From Aquimarina sp. TRL1 (GTDB lineage: Bacteria > Bacteroidota > Bacteroidia > Flavobacteriales > Flavobacteriaceae), in the NCBI RefSeq assembly GCF_013365535.1, contig NZ_CP053590.1, positions 672,501 to 736,500 on the forward strand: DNA of 64,000 nucleotides, in the 5' to 3' direction. The notes beneath the pieces were generated by a model, which was given only the letters and a program-made list of their open reading frames with translations, did no database searches and had not been told where the DNA came from. Below, in pieces: positions 63,534 to 64,000 of the stretch. Every line of letters begins with the position of its first letter. Position 1 is the first letter of the stretch. Position numbers and translations under genes: made by a program.

Positions 63534-64000
63534 TTATGGATGTAGAATAGCTAACGTAATATCTCCTTTGGATTTTCCGTTGGTTTCATCCTGAAAACTG
63601 CAGTACATCTTTATAAATGTGCAGTTCGATTTTTTGGAAATTGTATCAATCCCAACTTCTCCATAGAAGTGTTTTGCATTGATCTGACTTCGATATGAAG
63701 AACTAATACTCGCTATCAAAAAATGCGATAATTGTTTTTCTAAAAACACTTCTCCATGCTCGCTTTCAAATCCTTTTAATTCAGGGATTAATCCTTCTTT
63801 TATACAATATCCATAAAACACGTATGCTAATTGATTAAAACAAATATTAAATTCTACTGCATTAAAGTGTCCTGTATCATCTATATAACAAGAATCTGCT
63901 ATCCCAAACTCTCCTTTCATCATCAGCCCTTTTTCTTGTTCTTCTTCTTTCTTTTGAAAAATTGCTTTTTTCAAATAGGTAGTATGTGAACGATATGGTT
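63534..64000 (-). CDS. FcoT/ScoD-like thioesterase-fold protein (N terminus beyond window)
   Basis: The visible frame runs off the right edge: it stays open above a TTG at 63974, with in-frame residues PYRSHTTYLKKAIFQKK. The protein (at least 154 residues) shows the FcoT block SCYIDDTGHFNAVEFNICFN, then QLAYVFYG and SHFLIASISSSYRSQINAKH. This matches what I recall of Rv0098 (FcoT) and ScoD, including the STGHFNAVE..CFNQLAY core. FcoT was described as an acyl-CoA thioesterase; ScoD adds glycine to an enoyl-ACP during isonitrile lipopeptide synthesis. It lies 124 bases upstream of the megasynthase on the same strand. Which activity applies here cannot be decided. Confidence 0.85.
   Translation of the reverse strand, partial: PYRSHTTYLKKAIFQKKEEEQEKGLMMKGEFGIADSCYIDDTGHFNAVEFNICFNQLAYVFYGYCIKEGLIPELKGFESEHGEVFLEKQLSHFLIASISSSYRSQINAKHFYGEVGIDTISKKSNCTFIKMYCSFQDETNGKSKGDITLAILHP

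Overview
The window is chromosomal DNA of a marine-type member of Flavobacteriaceae (Bacteroidota). Support comes from the low GC content, the 16S-tRNA-Ile-tRNA-Ala-23S operon, promoters of the Bacteroidota type (TTG-N19/20-TAnnTTTG), many SusC-like and other TonB-dependent receptors, a sigma/FecR/receptor unit, and lineage-typical families (DUF1573, DUF4136, DUF4230, DUF4249, DUF4974, DUF5522, Porin_10). The genus cannot be fixed from the sequence alone; an Aquimarina-like genome is a guess.

Layout. 1-3287: an rRNA operon on the minus strand, driven by two tandem promoters that share an identical initiation region. 3288-8580: a Porin_10 beta-barrel, then rnhB and a large lipoprotein on the plus strand. 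8711-15247: a minus-strand run with a small membrane protein, a calcineurin-type phosphoesterase, an AraC regulator, an IPT/TIG lipoprotein with three near-identical 87-residue repeats, lipB, a lipoprotein and a 52-residue YqaE/Pmp3 protein, with a gene-poor stretch at 12402-13311. 15573-20430: a membrane-tethered LuxR-type regulator, two exported proteins and lysS. 20754-24295: a zinc-type unit (COG0523 GTPase plus TonB-dependent receptor) behind a 21-bp palindrome that covers the -33 element. 24555-34933: housekeeping and envelope genes (SPOR protein, GDYXXLXY and DUF2157 proteins, YiaA/B protein, hemL, glucosaminidase, PLP desulfhydrase, a mini-gluzincin, DUF5522, DUF4136, DUF4230). 35203-37662: an AraC regulator with a membrane domain, a frameshifted small gene, and a GNAT acetyltransferase. 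37797-42980: ECF sigma factor, FecR anti-sigma factor, STN-type TonB receptor and DUF4249 lipoprotein in transcription order. 43132-49094: LysE exporter, exported DJ-1 protein, Crp-like regulator, trmL, a threonine dehydratase-like enzyme, and an ankyrin/DUF2271 pair behind a Fur-like palindrome. 49241-52455: nrdB-nrdA and a small membrane protein. 52887-57022: a second exported DJ-1 protein, a TonB receptor, and a small Cys-motif protein.

The most notable locus is at the right edge (57137-64000, minus strand). A 2090-residue megasynthase with order ACP-KS-ACP-C-A-PCP-reductase follows a gene whose product looks like an FcoT/Rv0098/ScoD thioesterase-fold protein, cut by the window end. FcoT-like proteins next to a reductase-terminated NRPS are the hallmark of the actinobacterial isonitrile lipopeptide pathway (Rv0096-Rv0101, ScoA-E). 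The adenylation pocket read by eye carries an acidic residue, as in ornithine/lysine-type pockets. The fused ketosynthase without an acyltransferase is not part of the known pathway. A terminator-like stem-loop separates the two genes. The partner genes (ScoE-type dioxygenase, acyl-ACP ligase) would lie beyond the window, so the product cannot be named here.
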